DNA of 64,000 nucleotides from Collinsella sp. (GTDB taxonomy: Bacteria; Actinomycetota; Coriobacteriia; Coriobacteriales; Coriobacteriaceae). Of this stretch, positions 44,929 through 53,643 are shown piece by piece (position 1 is the first letter of the stretch; the number at the start of each line of letters is the position of its first letter). The stretch covers positions 7,140 to 71,139 of the forward strand of contig DXMJ01000009.1 of NCBI GenBank assembly GCA_019414265.1, read 5' to 3'. Both the position numbers and the translations under genes were made by a program. The notes under the pieces are model-generated. The model did not search any database and was not told the origin of the DNA. It saw only the letters and a program-made list of their open reading frames with translations.

Positions 44929-45609
44929 ATGCGGGTTTTGATCACGGGCGCTTCGGGCGGTATCGGAGCCGCGTGCGTGCAGCGCTTTTTGGATGAGGGC
45001 CACGAGGTCGTGGGCTTTGACCTGCTGCCGGCGGCGGTCGAGCACGAGCGCTACCGCCATCTGATCGTCGATGTCCGCGAGCCGGACTCGTTTCCAGACG
45101 ATCTTGAACCCCAGGTAATCGTGAATGTTGCCGGTACACAGGATTCGGCCGACGATATTGCCGCCAACCTGCGTGGCACCATCAACGTGACCGAGCGCTA
45201 CGCCTTTGTGGGGGAGGGGCTTGCCGCCAAGCCGGCGCCGACTATCAAATCCGTGGTCAATGTGGGGTCCGCGAGCGGACATACGGGATCGGAGTTTCCC
45301 GCCTATGCCGCCAGCAAGGGCGGCGTTATCGCCTACACCAAGAACCTTGCAAACCGCCTGGCACCGCAGGCCATCGCCAACAGTGTGGACCCGGGCGGCG
45401 TTATCACGCCGCTCAACCGTTGCGTGATGGAAGACGAGCGCCTGTGGAACCAGATTATGGAGCTCACGCCGCTTAAACGCTGGGCCACCGCCCAAGAGAT
45501 CGCCGAGTGGATCTACTTTGCGGGCGTGACCAACCGGTTTATGACCGGGCAGAGCCTGCTGATCGATGGCGGCGAGGCCGGCCGCACACAATTTATTTGG
45601 CCCGAATAG
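44929..45609 (+). CDS. Short-chain dehydrogenase/reductase
   Basis: A 226-residue Rossmann enzyme with AAGGAGCAGAT upstream. It shows TGASGGIG for cofactor binding, NVAGTQ, the active-site Ser in NVGSASG, and YAASK with catalytic Tyr and Lys. The C-terminus FMTGQSLLIDGGEAG is typical. The acidic FDLLPA at the end of the second strand suggests NAD preference. Substrate unknown. It lies nine bases after the VUT gene and is closed by a strong terminator. Confidence 0.92.
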   Translation: MRVLITGASGGIGAACVQRFLDEGHEVVGFDLLPAAVEHERYRHLIVDVREPDSFPDDLEPQVIVNVAGTQDSADDIAANLRGTINVTERYAFVGEGLAAKPAPTIKSVVNVGSASGHTGSEFPAYAASKGGVIAYTKNLANRLAPQAIANSVDPGGVITPLNRCVMEDERLWNQIMELTPLKRWATAQEIAEWIYFAGVTNRFMTGQSLLIDGGEAGRTQFIWPE

Positions 45610-45610
45610 G

Positions 45611-45645
45611 AAACGCGCCCGATGGAAATCCGTCGGGCGCGTTTT
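45611..45645. terminator. Strong bidirectional terminator
   Basis: A perfect 12-bp stem AAACGCGCCCGA with a 10-nt loop followed by GTTTTTG, between convergent SDR and ung genes. Confidence 0.9.
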
Positions 45646-45659
45646 TGATGTATTGATTT

Positions 45660-46385
45660 TTAGCCGAGGCAAGTCCAGTTGACGGGGGTCGAGCCGTGCT
45701 GTTCGAGTAGCCGATTGGCTGCCGAGAAGGGGCGCGACCCTATAAAGGCGGGGAGTTCTGCCGTGGCGCGGTTGGCCGAAAGCGGCGAGGGGTGCGTAGA
45801 AGCTAGGCAGAACTTGCCGGTTGCCTTGCCCGCGCCGATCGCGTCGAGCTTGCCCTCAACCATTTGCTGGGCAAAGCGGCCCCATGCCAAAAAGACGACC
45901 GGCTGGGGCAGCTGACAGCAGCGTTCGATAATATAGTCGGTGAGCGTGCTCCAGCCCAGCTTGGCGTGCGAATTGGCGGCATGCTCGCGCACGGTGAGCA
46001 TAGTGTTGAGGAGCAGGACGCCCTGTTGTGCCCATGGGGTTAGGTCTCCCGTGGCAGGAAAGGGGCAGTCCAGATCGGCTTTGAGTTCCTTATAGATGTT
46101 GCGCAGGCTCGGCGGCAACTTGGTTTGCGTCGCGGGGACCGAGAACGATAACCCCATGGCCTGGTTGGGTCCGTGATAGGGATCTTGACCCAAGATGACA
46201 ACCTTGACCTGGTCGGCCGGCGTGTAGGCGAGGGCATTGAGGATGTCGTCTTGTGCCGGGTAGATGGTCTGCTCGGCACGCAAAAGGGCGATGCGCTCGA
46301 GCAGCTGGTTCGTAGTGTCACGTACCGGCTGCGGCGCATCGCCCAACCAGGTTGCTATGTTGCGGTCGCGAGTTGCGGTGTCCAT
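45660..46385 (-). CDS. ung: Uracil-DNA glycosylase
   Basis: A 241-residue family-1 enzyme that removes uracil from DNA, starting behind AAAGGAGCCCC. It has the water-activating loop GQDPYHGPNQAMG (Asp68), LLLNTMLTV, the Pro-rich loop PPSLRNIYKE and the leucine-loop HPSPLSA with His198. Length agrees with the family. It stands alone between convergent and same-strand neighbours. Confidence 0.97.
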   Translation of the reverse strand: MDTATRDRNIATWLGDAPQPVRDTTNQLLERIALLRAEQTIYPAQDDILNALAYTPADQVKVVILGQDPYHGPNQAMGLSFSVPATQTKLPPSLRNIYKELKADLDCPFPATGDLTPWAQQGVLLLNTMLTVREHAANSHAKLGWSTLTDYIIERCCQLPQPVVFLAWGRFAQQMVEGKLDAIGAGKATGKFCLASTHPSPLSANRATAELPAFIGSRPFSAANRLLEQHGSTPVNWTCLG

Positions 46386-46473
46386 GGGGCTCCTTTATGG
46401 CAGATACTCTGTTGGTATCTATTGTAAAGGCGCACCGGTTGCCTTTATGCCGCGGCTGTATGAAGAGTGGGGT

Positions 46474-47376
46474 CTACAAGACGCGCTCGGGCGTTCCTGC
46501 CATACGAGCCTGTTCATGCGCGCGTAGGCGCGGAAGCTCGACGGTTGCCACCATGACGCCGGTGAGGATGAGGGCGGCGCCAAAGAAGGCGATGGGGCTC
46601 AGGACCTCGCCGACCAGGAAGAACGAGAAGACGGCGGAGCAGACCGGCTCGAGCGAGAAGGCAAAGCCGGTGGTCTCGGCGGGCACGTGGGGCTGCACGA
46701 GCGTCTGGGTGATAAAGCCGTAGGCAGAGCAGATGAGTGCGAGCGCGACGACGACCGCGACCTCGCTCGGCGTGCTGGGAAGCGTAAAGCCGCCAAAGGC
46801 AAATGCGGCGATGCCCGAGAACAGGCCGCCAAAGCCCAGCTGCCAAACACCCAAGGCCAGTGGGTCGACTTCTTCGACAAAGCGCTTGGCTACGATAATG
46901 TGGCTGGCATAGATAAAGGCTGAGAGCAACATGATGATCGCGCCGGGATTCAGGCTGGTAAAGTCGGCGCCCGAGAGCAGCAGCATACCGCAGGTGACGA
47001 TGGCGGTGCCGACGAGCACCTTGCGCTCGGGGGCGCGACGCAGCAGGGCGGCGTTGGCAAACGGCACGATCACGACCGTCAGGCTCTGCAAAAAGCCGGC
47101 GGTGGAGGCGGAAGTAAGACTGGAGCCTAAGCACATGCAGGTGAGCTCGGTTGCCATGATGGCGCCGATGATGGCGGCGCGAACCATAAGGTCGCGGTTG
47201 ATGCGGAAAGCGCGCTTGTGGAAGAGCAGCAGGCAAGCCACAAAGGCGATGATGCAGCGCAGCGCAACGATGCTCGTGGCGTTCATACTGTCCATGCCGA
47301 TCTTCATGAGGGGGTACGAAAAGCCCCATGCGACGGGAACGGAAAATGAGAGCGCGATTGCTTTTTTGCGATCCAT
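46474..47376 (-). CDS. EamA/DMT-family transporter
   Basis: A 300-residue, ten-helix drug/metabolite transporter; the ATG at 47376 follows AAAAGGAGTCCC. Two EamA repeats (residues about 7-138 and 150-285) are clear, with ALRCIIAFVACLLL in the first and GVWQLGFGGLFSGIAAFAFG in the second. It likely exports an amino acid or metabolite. It diverges from a LysR gene with a CTAATG/CATTAG palindrome between them. Confidence 0.9.
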   Translation of the reverse strand: MDRKKAIALSFSVPVAWGFSYPLMKIGMDSMNATSIVALRCIIAFVACLLLFHKRAFRINRDLMVRAAIIGAIMATELTCMCLGSSLTSASTAGFLQSLTVVIVPFANAALLRRAPERKVLVGTAIVTCGMLLLSGADFTSLNPGAIIMLLSAFIYASHIIVAKRFVEEVDPLALGVWQLGFGGLFSGIAAFAFGGFTLPSTPSEVAVVVALALICSAYGFITQTLVQPHVPAETTGFAFSLEPVCSAVFSFFLVGEVLSPIAFFGAALILTGVMVATVELPRLRAHEQARMAGTPERVL

Positions 47377-47473
47377 GGGACTCCTTTTGTTACAGAACGG
47401 TTTCGTAAAAAGGATTCTGCTCCCAGATGTGGATGTAGTAAAGCGAATGTATCTTCAGTATGATTAAGAAATG

Positions 47474-47486
47474 CTAATGTCATTAG
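47474..47486. promoter_or_regulatory. Palindromic site between EamA and lysR genes
   Basis: CTAATGTCATTAG is a perfect 6-bp inverted repeat around a central T in the divergent gap, a likely LysR site. Confidence 0.5.
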
Positions 47487-47534
47487 GAAAAGCGCTGGCA
47501 AAACGTTTTACGGCTGCATTGATGTGGAGGCACG

Positions 47535-48401
47535 ATGGCATCGCGGTATCAGATTGTTTGTATGGTGGTCGATCGCGGCAGTCTTAAGGGCGCGGCGGAC
47601 GAGTTGGGCTATACGCAAAGTGCGGTGAGCCAGGCCGTCAAGGCGCTCGAGCGCGAGCTGGGCACCACGCTTATCGAGCGCGGAAAGCAGGGCGTTTCGC
47701 TTACGCGCGATGGCAAGCAGTATCTGCCGTACCTGCGCCAGATTGTGACCGCCGAGGCCGAGCTCGAGGGCAAGCGCCAGGAGCTGCTGGGGCTTTCGTC
47801 GACCGATATTCGCATCGCGACGTTTACCAACGTGAGCCGTACCGTGCTGCCGCGTGTGATCCGCGACTTTGGTACGCTGCACCCGGGCGTACGCTTTACC
47901 CTCAAGCAGGGCGATTACACGCGCAACGCTCAGTGGGTGCACGACGGCGTGGTGGATTTTTGCTTTACGGCGCGCGGGTTTACCGCAGGCCTCGAGAAGC
48001 GTGTGGTCTATCACGACGAGTTGGTGGCGCTGCTGCCGGCTGCGCATCCGCTGGCGGCAAAGGAAAAGGTGACGCTCGCCGACCTGGCGTCCGAGCCCTT
48101 TGTGCTGCTGGATGAGGGCGAACAGAGCCTGGTGCTCGATGCATTTGCGACACATGGGCTGTCGCCGCACGTGACGAGTGAGGTGACTGACGACTACACC
48201 ATCATGGCGATGGTGGAGGAGGGCCTAGGCGTGAGCATGCTCTACCGTCGTACTGTGGAGGGCATGCGAGCCGATATTCGTGTGCGACCCATCGTGCATG
48301 CTCCCTCGCGCGACGTAGTGGCAGCTTGGCGCAGCTGGGATACCATGCCTATCGCCACGAGGCGCTTTATCGACTATATGAGCTCGCATATTGTCAATTA
48401 A
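47535..48401 (+). CDS. LysR-family transcriptional regulator
   Basis: A 288-residue regulator, ATG behind GTGGAGGCACG. The HTH begins at residue 3 (ASRYQIVCMVVDRGSLKGAADELGYTQSA, here noted in parts) with TQSAVSQAVKALERELG; an effector domain with LRQIVTAEAELEGKRQELLG linker follows. It is divergent from the EamA transporter gene, which it probably controls. The effector is unknown. Confidence 0.92.
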   Translation: MASRYQIVCMVVDRGSLKGAADELGYTQSAVSQAVKALERELGTTLIERGKQGVSLTRDGKQYLPYLRQIVTAEAELEGKRQELLGLSSTDIRIATFTNVSRTVLPRVIRDFGTLHPGVRFTLKQGDYTRNAQWVHDGVVDFCFTARGFTAGLEKRVVYHDELVALLPAAHPLAAKEKVTLADLASEPFVLLDEGEQSLVLDAFATHGLSPHVTSEVTDDYTIMAMVEEGLGVSMLYRRTVEGMRADIRVRPIVHAPSRDVVAAWRSWDTMPIATRRFIDYMSSHIVN

Positions 48402-48428
48402 TGACTGGCGTGGCGTTGAGTGCGGTGT

Positions 48429-49811
48429 CTAGCGGGCTGTCGCTTTGGCTTGGGTGGCGCGATAGGTGCGTGCCGGGTGGCAAAGTAGTACCGCCACGAC
48501 CATAAAGAACGCCGTGGTGCCCAGGCTGATGGGGTAGACCATCATGATGTTCGCAAAGGTGCGGAAGTGCGGGAACACGCAGAACACCCAATAGAAGCGG
48601 ATGCCGCAGACGCAGATCATGGTGATGAGGGCGGGCGTGAGCGAGATACCAAAGCCGCGTAGGTAGCCGGACATGTTTTCGTAGAACATGCTAAAGGCGT
48701 ACGCCGGGAAGATCGAACACACGCGGATATAGCCGATCGAGACGATGTTGGGATCGCTGTTGAACAGCGACAAGATCTCGCGCCCCAGGCCGACAATGAC
48801 GACAATCGTGGTGAGTGCAACGATACCGCCTTCGACCAGGCAGACCTTGAGCGTTTTGGTGCAGCGGTCGATCTGGCGGGCACCGTGGTTTTGTCCCACA
48901 AAGGTGGTGCAAGCCTGGCTAAAGCTGTTGAGCAGGTTGTAGCATACGTACTCCAAGCTCATAGCGGCGCTCGATGCCGCCATGACCTCGGTGCCCAGGC
49001 TGTTGATAGCAGACTGGATGATGATGTTGGCGACGGCAAAGACGGCGCTCTGGATGCCGGCGGGCAGGCCGATCTTGACGATGCGCTTGAGGGCGACGGG
49101 GTCGATAGCCAGGTCGCGCGGGGTGACGCGGACGACGGAGTCGGTCTTGAGCAGGCGGATAAAGAGCGTAGCGGCGCTGACGGTGTAGGCGATGGCGGTG
49201 GCGATGGCGACGCCCGCGACGCCCCAGTGGAGTACGGGGACAAAGATGAGGTCCAGGCCAATGTTGAGGACGGTGGACACGGCAAGCGCCTGCAGCGGCA
49301 TGCGGGTGATGCCGACGGAGCGGAAGATCGCGGCCTCAAAGTTGTAAAGCAAGATCGAGGGCATGCTGAGCAAAAAGACGCGTAGGTAGAGCGAAGCGAG
49401 CGGCATGGTTTCGGCGGGAACGTTGAGCGCGGCGAGCATGGGCTCGGCAAAGATCTCGCCCAGTGCGATGACGACAAAGCCCACAAGTGCCATAAGAATC
49501 GAGGTATGGACGGCGCGTTTGACCATGTTCTGATCGTTGCGGCCGATAGCGTTGGCGATGACCACGTTGGAGCCAAGCGACATGCCAATAAACAGGTTGA
49601 GCATAAGACTGGTAAGCGGAACATTGGAGCCGACCGCCGCCATGGCGAGGGTTCCCTGGTCGCCCGAGAAGTTACCGATGATGACCGTGGCGATGAGGTT
49701 CGACAGTTGCTCCAAGATGCTCGTGGCGGCCACAGGGAAGGCGAACAGGGGAACATTGCGCCACAGCGATCCGGTGGTCATGTCAATGTGCTTAGATACG
49801 GTGTCAGCCAT
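48429..49811 (-). CDS. MATE-family multidrug exporter
   Basis: A 460-residue, twelve-helix antiporter. Two six-helix halves are visible, the first opening PLFAFPVAATSILEQLSNL with GTLAMAAVGSNVPLT, the second with VGQNHGARQIDRC. It would expel cationic drugs using Na+ or H+. The start region lacks a classic ribosome site; instead TGTTAGAGATTGAGA, a one-mismatch copy of an arm of the hairpin array, ends four bases before the ATG and could supply GAGAG. Confidence 0.92.
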   Translation of the reverse strand: MADTVSKHIDMTTGSLWRNVPLFAFPVAATSILEQLSNLIATVIIGNFSGDQGTLAMAAVGSNVPLTSLMLNLFIGMSLGSNVVIANAIGRNDQNMVKRAVHTSILMALVGFVVIALGEIFAEPMLAALNVPAETMPLASLYLRVFLLSMPSILLYNFEAAIFRSVGITRMPLQALAVSTVLNIGLDLIFVPVLHWGVAGVAIATAIAYTVSAATLFIRLLKTDSVVRVTPRDLAIDPVALKRIVKIGLPAGIQSAVFAVANIIIQSAINSLGTEVMAASSAAMSLEYVCYNLLNSFSQACTTFVGQNHGARQIDRCTKTLKVCLVEGGIVALTTIVVIVGLGREILSLFNSDPNIVSIGYIRVCSIFPAYAFSMFYENMSGYLRGFGISLTPALITMICVCGIRFYWVFCVFPHFRTFANIMMVYPISLGTTAFFMVVAVLLCHPARTYRATQAKATAR

Positions 49812-49873
49812 ACGCTCTCAATCTCTAACATGCTCTTTTGTGCTTATTTGCGCAGACGATGATACTCCTAATC

Positions 49874-49936
49874 GCCTAGTCATTGGGGACGTTCTAAAAC
49901 GATTACTCATTCAAGAACGTCCCCAATGACTAGGCG
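49874..49936. repeat. Dispersed palindrome family B, copy 3
   Basis: Perfect 23-bp arms at 49874-49896 and 49914-49936, containing TAGTCATTGGGGACGTTCT, with a 17-nt loop. It sits in the divergent gap between the MATE and rRNA methyltransferase genes. Confidence 0.9.
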
Positions 49937-49989
49937 GGGAAGGCGTGCGACAATGGTGGGCGTTGTGTTGTTCGCGCTAAGGAGTTGCC

Positions 49990-50805
49990 ATGTTGTTGTG
50001 TCCCGTTTGCCATGAGCCGCTGGTGGATGACGAACGCGGTGCTGCATGCGCGGGTGGGCACCGGTTTGACCGTGCGCGCGAGGGCTATCTATATCTCCTG
50101 CGCTCGTCCAAGAGCGGCGACTCCATGGGCGATCCCAAGTCGCAGGCACGCAGCCGTCGCGACTTTCTGAACCGCGGTTACTATGCGCCGTTGCGCGATG
50201 CGATGGTCGAGCTGGTGCGCGAGCGGGTGTCTGGACGTGCCGCGTCTACGAACTGCCCCATGACGTTGCTCGATATTTGCTGTGGCGAGGGCTACTACAC
50301 CAGCGCCATGGGTGCGGTGCCGGGCGTGGATGCTTACGGCTTTGACCTGGGCAAAGAGATGGTGCGCCTTGCTGCCAAGCGCGGCGATGCGACCTACTTC
50401 GTGGCCAACATGAAGGACATCCCCGTGGCCGATGGCACCTTCGATATGGTGACCGAGCTCTTCGCTCCCTTTAACGAGCGCGAATTTGCCCGCGTGCTGG
50501 CTCCAGAGGGCTCACTCTATACCGTGGTGCCGGGTGCCCGTCATCTCTTTGGGCTCAAGGAGGTGCTCTACGATACGCCGTACCTTAACGATGAGAAGCT
50601 GCCGAAGACCACCGAGCTCGAGTTGGTCGGAACGCAGCGGGCGTCTGCGAACATTACGCTCCAGACCCAGGCAGACATCGAGGCGGTGTTCCAGATGACG
50701 CCGTACTACTACCGCACGCGCCCTGCCGACAAAGAGCGCCTGGCAAACTTGGATACCCTTCAAACCGACATCGACTTCATCATCGCCGAGTACCGCCACT
50801 GCTAA
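49990..50805 (+). CDS. 23S rRNA (guanine-N1)-methyltransferase, RlmA-like
   Basis: A 271-residue SAM enzyme, ATG behind AAGGAGTTGCC. An N-terminal zinc finger (Cys4, Cys7, Cys20, His24 in CPVCHEPL...CAGGHRFD) is the RlmA hallmark. The Rossmann part has LLDICCGEGYYTSAM and PVADGTFDMVTELFAP. RlmA(I) methylates G745 and RlmA(II) G748 in helix 35; which applies is not clear. Its stop overlaps a small palindrome. Confidence 0.88.
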   Translation: MLLCPVCHEPLVDDERGAACAGGHRFDRAREGYLYLLRSSKSGDSMGDPKSQARSRRDFLNRGYYAPLRDAMVELVRERVSGRAASTNCPMTLLDICCGEGYYTSAMGAVPGVDAYGFDLGKEMVRLAAKRGDATYFVANMKDIPVADGTFDMVTELFAPFNEREFARVLAPEGSLYTVVPGARHLFGLKEVLYDTPYLNDEKLPKTTELELVGTQRASANITLQTQADIEAVFQMTPYYYRTRPADKERLANLDTLQTDIDFIIAEYRHC

Positions 50806-50840
50806 CCTACCAAAAAGGGACAGGTTTATTTTGGCAGGTT
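50804..50840. repeat. Single intergenic palindrome with AAGGGACAGG core
   Basis: Arms AACCTACCAAAA and TTTTGGCAGGTT (one mismatch) enclose AAGGGACAGGTTTA. It resembles a third REP-like family, seen once here, overlapping the methyltransferase stop. Confidence 0.6.
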
Positions 50841-50856
50841 TTATCTGGGCAAACGC

Positions 50857-50896
50857 AAAGGGCCGACCGCGGAGATGCGCGATCGGCCCTTTTTAG
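50857..50896. terminator. Bidirectional terminator
   Basis: AAAGGGCCGA pairs with TCGGCCCTTT and is followed by TTTAG, between the convergent methyltransferase and membrane protein genes. Confidence 0.85.
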
Positions 50897-50930
50897 TTGC
50901 TTGGCTGCAGAGGTTATGAGAAGCGAGCGC

Positions 50931-51332
50931 TTACAGGCGGTCCTTGTTCTCGGCCTTAACGGCGTGTGCCTGCTGGACAAAGAACAGGTCGTACACCACG
51001 ATGACAAAGGCGACGATATTGACGGCGCTGCCGCCGAGCGCGGGAAGCGTGAGCGCGGCCTGCGCAATCGTGGCGATTGCGGCAACGATGCCGAGCTTAA
51101 ACGCAGCATCCACCTGCGAAGGCTTGTTGGCGCCCTTGATGCCCGCAACACCTGCGGCGAGATCGATGAGGCCCTTGGCGACCAGCACGACCGCGGCGAG
51201 CATGGCGTTCGACCCGTACGTGGAATCGAGGTTGCCGGTCGCGATGCCGGCGATTCCAATGACGAGACTGGCGATGCCCAGAACAAAATAAATCAGGGCA
51301 AGGATTTTGAGTGTCTTGCGAGCGGCGCTCAT
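50931..51332 (-). CDS. Hypothetical four-helix membrane protein
   Basis: A 133-residue protein starting at an ATG (MSAARKTLKILALIYFV) behind AAAGGACCAGCT. Four predicted spans (residues about 8-30, 43-66, 77-97 and 99-120) and short polar ends are all that can be seen. Similar small membrane proteins are widespread in Coriobacteriia; no function is known to me. It is monocistronic. Confidence 0.75.
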   Translation of the reverse strand: MSAARKTLKILALIYFVLGIASLVIGIAGIATGNLDSTYGSNAMLAAVVLVAKGLIDLAAGVAGIKGANKPSQVDAAFKLGIVAAIATIAQAALTLPALGGSAVNIVAFVIVVYDLFFVQQAHAVKAENKDRL

Positions 51333-51566
51333 AGCTGGTCCTTTCGATGCGGGCGCGGAGAATCTGTCGCACCCAGGTTGCGGCACATATCGTGAAGCAC
51401 ATTGTAGTTCAACGGGGCGATGCATGCGCCTGAAAGCGCTTTGAGCCCGCGCAGCCCAACCCAACCTTTCAAAAAGGAAAGCTGGACGTAAGCCAAATCG
51501 ATGGCAGCTCATGTGCGGCGCTGCGATGATGAGGCCGTAACAAGGAGCTGGTCTCGAGGAGGAGCC

Positions 51567-51710
51567 ATGATGTACGGAGCAGGGCAAGTGCGTGAGCCGC
51601 GGTCGTTGGGAAGGCGCATGGGTGATTCTGTGATCGCTGCCGTGTGCACGGGATTGATGGCAGTGCTTTGCATTGGGATGCTGTGGGCCATGTCGCATGT
51701 GGGACAATAG
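51567..51710 (+). CDS. Single-span mini-protein
   Basis: A 47-residue protein with an excellent ribosome site (GAGGAGGAGCC) before the ATG at 51567. It has a basic head (REPRSLGRRMGDS) and one span (VIAAVCTGLMAVLCIGMLWAM). It lies 64 bp before the rsmJ-like gene with a hairpin between. The strong translation signal argues that it is real. No family recognised. Confidence 0.6.
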   Translation: MMYGAGQVREPRSLGRRMGDSVIAAVCTGLMAVLCIGMLWAMSHVGQ

Positions 51711-51720
51711 CGGACGGTTG

Positions 51721-51740
51721 GGTGCCGACATAAACGGCAC
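51721..51740 (+). terminator. Short hairpin before rsmJ
   Basis: GTGCCG (51722-51727) and CGGCAC (51735-51740) form a 6-bp stem with a 7-nt loop, between the mini-protein and rsmJ. Weak as a terminator; it may be an attenuator. Confidence 0.35.
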
Positions 51741-51773
51741 TCACGTATTCGTTTTGCTTTTTAAGGAGTACCC

Positions 51774-52478
51774 ATGGGCGTCGTCGATCCCTTTTCTGTT
51801 GCTCGGGCCGCGGGGCTTGAGCTGATCGGGAAGTCCGAGGGCCTCACGCTCACCGACGGCACGATGGAGCTGCGTGCCGATTTTGACCGCATGCTTCCGC
51901 GGCTCAAGCAGGGCTGTCTGCAGCAAGAGCTGTTGGTAAAGGCTGCGCGCGCAAAAGGCATCGAGTGCCCATGGGCGATTGATGCCACGGCAGGCTTTGG
52001 CGAGGATTCGCTGCTGTTGGCGGCCGCGGGCTTTACCGTCGATCTGTATGAGCAGGATTGCGTGATCGCGGCGCTCCTCAAGGATGCCCTGGATCGCGCG
52101 GCAGATGATCCGGCGCTTGCGGCTGCCGTGTCGCGCATGCGCTTACATGCGGGCGAGGACAGCATTGCCGGCCTTCGCCATACGGCTGAGCTGATCGGGC
52201 GGGGCGAGCTTGCCGCCCCCGACGTGGTATATCTGGATCCCATGTTTCCCGAACGCACCAAGAGCGCGGCGGTGAAAAAGAAGTTCCAACTCTTGCACCA
52301 TCTGGAGCAGCCGTGCGCCGATGAGGAGACGCTGGTCGAAGCTGCGCTTGCGGCGCGCCCGCGCAAGGTCGTTATCAAGCGGCCGGTGAAGGGGCCGCTG
52401 CTTGCCGGCGTTAAGCCGAGCTATCAGCTTGCGGGCAAGGCCGTTCGCTACGATGTTTTGGTGCCGCCGCGCCCGTAG
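51774..52478 (+). CDS. rsmJ: 16S rRNA (guanine1516-N2)-methyltransferase
   Basis: A 234-residue SAM enzyme behind AAGGAGTACCC. It shows the RsmJ-specific blocks DATAGFGEDSLLLAAAGF (SAM binding), VVYLDPMFPERTKSAAVKKKF with the catalytic DPMFP, and the closing VVIKRPVKGPLL. It modifies G1516 in helix 45 of 16S rRNA. Length and motif order fit the family. Confidence 0.92.
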   Translation: MGVVDPFSVARAAGLELIGKSEGLTLTDGTMELRADFDRMLPRLKQGCLQQELLVKAARAKGIECPWAIDATAGFGEDSLLLAAAGFTVDLYEQDCVIAALLKDALDRAADDPALAAAVSRMRLHAGEDSIAGLRHTAELIGRGELAAPDVVYLDPMFPERTKSAAVKKKFQLLHHLEQPCADEETLVEAALAARPRKVVIKRPVKGPLLAGVKPSYQLAGKAVRYDVLVPPRP

Positions 52479-52526
52479 CTTGCGTGCGATGGCCGGCGCT
52501 TCGCCAGCGCCGTGCCGATGCGGGGT

Positions 52527-52823
52527 CTATTTCCAGGGGTGCGACGTCAGATGCCATCCGCCGCAGTATTCGCATTTGTAGCAGGCAAGGCCGCGCCGCC
52601 CGCGGTTTTCGCAGTCGGCCATAACTGCCTCGGCCTCGGCGCGCGTGTCGTAACGGTTTTTGCGTTCGCACGACTTGTAGCGCCAGGCTTCATCGCGCTC
52701 GGCGTCCAGGGCGTCGCGACGCTCGTCCTCGTGTGCAAACAGGTCGCTCATATCGCCGCCGGTGGCAGCGCCCAAAAACTCGCTTTTGGCCTTTGACCAG
52801 GCGGCTCGCTTTTTGCTTCCCAT
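52527..52823 (-). CDS. Small protein with C-terminal zinc-ribbon-like motif
   Basis: A 98-residue hydrophilic protein from the ATG at 52823 (MGSKKRAAWSKAK); a TTG seven codons upstream is possible. The C-terminal third has C-x(3)-K-x-RYDTRAEAEAV, then CYKCEYCGGWHLTSHPWK, a Cys/His cluster often found in short phage-like or mobile-element proteins and in uncharacterised chromosomal ones. The function is unknown. It diverges from a GNAT gene with a good palindrome between. Confidence 0.7.
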   Translation of the reverse strand: MGSKKRAAWSKAKSEFLGAATGGDMSDLFAHEDERRDALDAERDEAWRYKSCERKNRYDTRAEAEAVMADCENRGRRGLACYKCEYCGGWHLTSHPWK

Positions 52824-52847
52824 CTGCTTCGCGCCCCTCTTCAAACG

Positions 52848-52879
52848 TTGGTATCATTGCTCAATCAAAGTGATACCAA
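52848..52879. promoter_or_regulatory. Palindromic operator between divergent genes
   Basis: TTGGTATCA (52848-52856) and TGATACCAA (52871-52879) are perfect complements 14 bp apart, between the zinc-ribbon-like and GNAT genes. The half site resembles the TTGGTATAACT repeats upstream of the AAA ATPase at 55741. Confidence 0.55.
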
Positions 52880-52897
52880 TAAACGTGAGGTCGCCGC

Positions 52898-53389
52898 GTG
52901 ATGATCAGAAAAACCCTCGATACCGACATTCCCGCCGTCATGGCTATCTATGACGCCGCCCGCGCCTTTATGCGCGCGCATGGCAACGCCACGCAGTGGC
53001 CCGAGGGCACGCCTTCGGCCGAGCAACTGGCTGCCGATATTGCCGCTGGTGGCAGTTACGTGTGCGAAGTCGACGGCCGCGTGGTGGCGACGTTTGCCTT
53101 TTTACCGGGCCCGGACGAGTGCTATGACGCAATTGAGGACGGTCAATGGCGCAGCGACACTCCGTACGCCGTGCTGCACCGTGTGGCGTCCGATGGCACC
53201 GCGCACGGCATCGCGGCTGCGATGTTTGCCTTTGCCAAGGAGCGCGCCAACCACCTGCGTATCGACACGCATCAGGATAACCTGCCCATGCAGGGTGCGA
53301 GTATTAAGGCGGGGTTCGAGCGCGCCGGCGTCGTGTATGTTTCGGACGGCACGCCGCGTGTTGCGTTCGACTGGCTGCGCGAGGCGTAA
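52898..53389 (+). CDS. GNAT-family N-acetyltransferase
   Basis: A 163-residue acetyl-CoA transferase. Its start is an ATG doublet at 52898 with GAGG nearby. The fold elements are IRKTLDTDIPAVMAIYDAARAFM, VVATFAFLPGPDE, LHRVASDGTAHGIAAAMFAFA (CoA loop region) and NLPMQGASIKAGFERAGVVYV. This matches the clade of small-molecule acetyltransferases common in gut anaerobes. The substrate is unknown. Confidence 0.88.
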   Translation: MMIRKTLDTDIPAVMAIYDAARAFMRAHGNATQWPEGTPSAEQLAADIAAGGSYVCEVDGRVVATFAFLPGPDECYDAIEDGQWRSDTPYAVLHRVASDGTAHGIAAAMFAFAKERANHLRIDTHQDNLPMQGASIKAGFERAGVVYVSDGTPRVAFDWLREA

Positions 53390-53416
53390 GAGCAGGGGCG
53401 CGTGTCAACAATTCGC

Positions 53417-53456
53417 GCGAACGAAAATGGTCCCACCCGGGGCCATTTTCGTTCGC
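53417..53456. repeat. Strong hairpin in the gap before the TetM-like gene
   Basis: A perfect 14-bp stem (GCGAACGAAAATGG) with a 12-nt loop, 27 bp after the GNAT stop. There is no T-run after it. The rest of the gap to 53643 shows nothing else certain. Confidence 0.7.
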
Positions 53457-53643
53457 TGCGCTGATTTGCAAGCCGGCTTTCGCAAGGCGCGAACCTACGA
53501 AAATCGCCGCGCGGCAACGCAGGGCGATGAGCTCGGTCGGGGGATAGGGCTCGCTTCGCCCGCCGGCCCGTAAATTGTATCATCCAGTGTGGAACGAGGA
53601 TGCCCGTTGCCGCGTGCGATGGGCTTGCAATAAGAGGAGAGCC

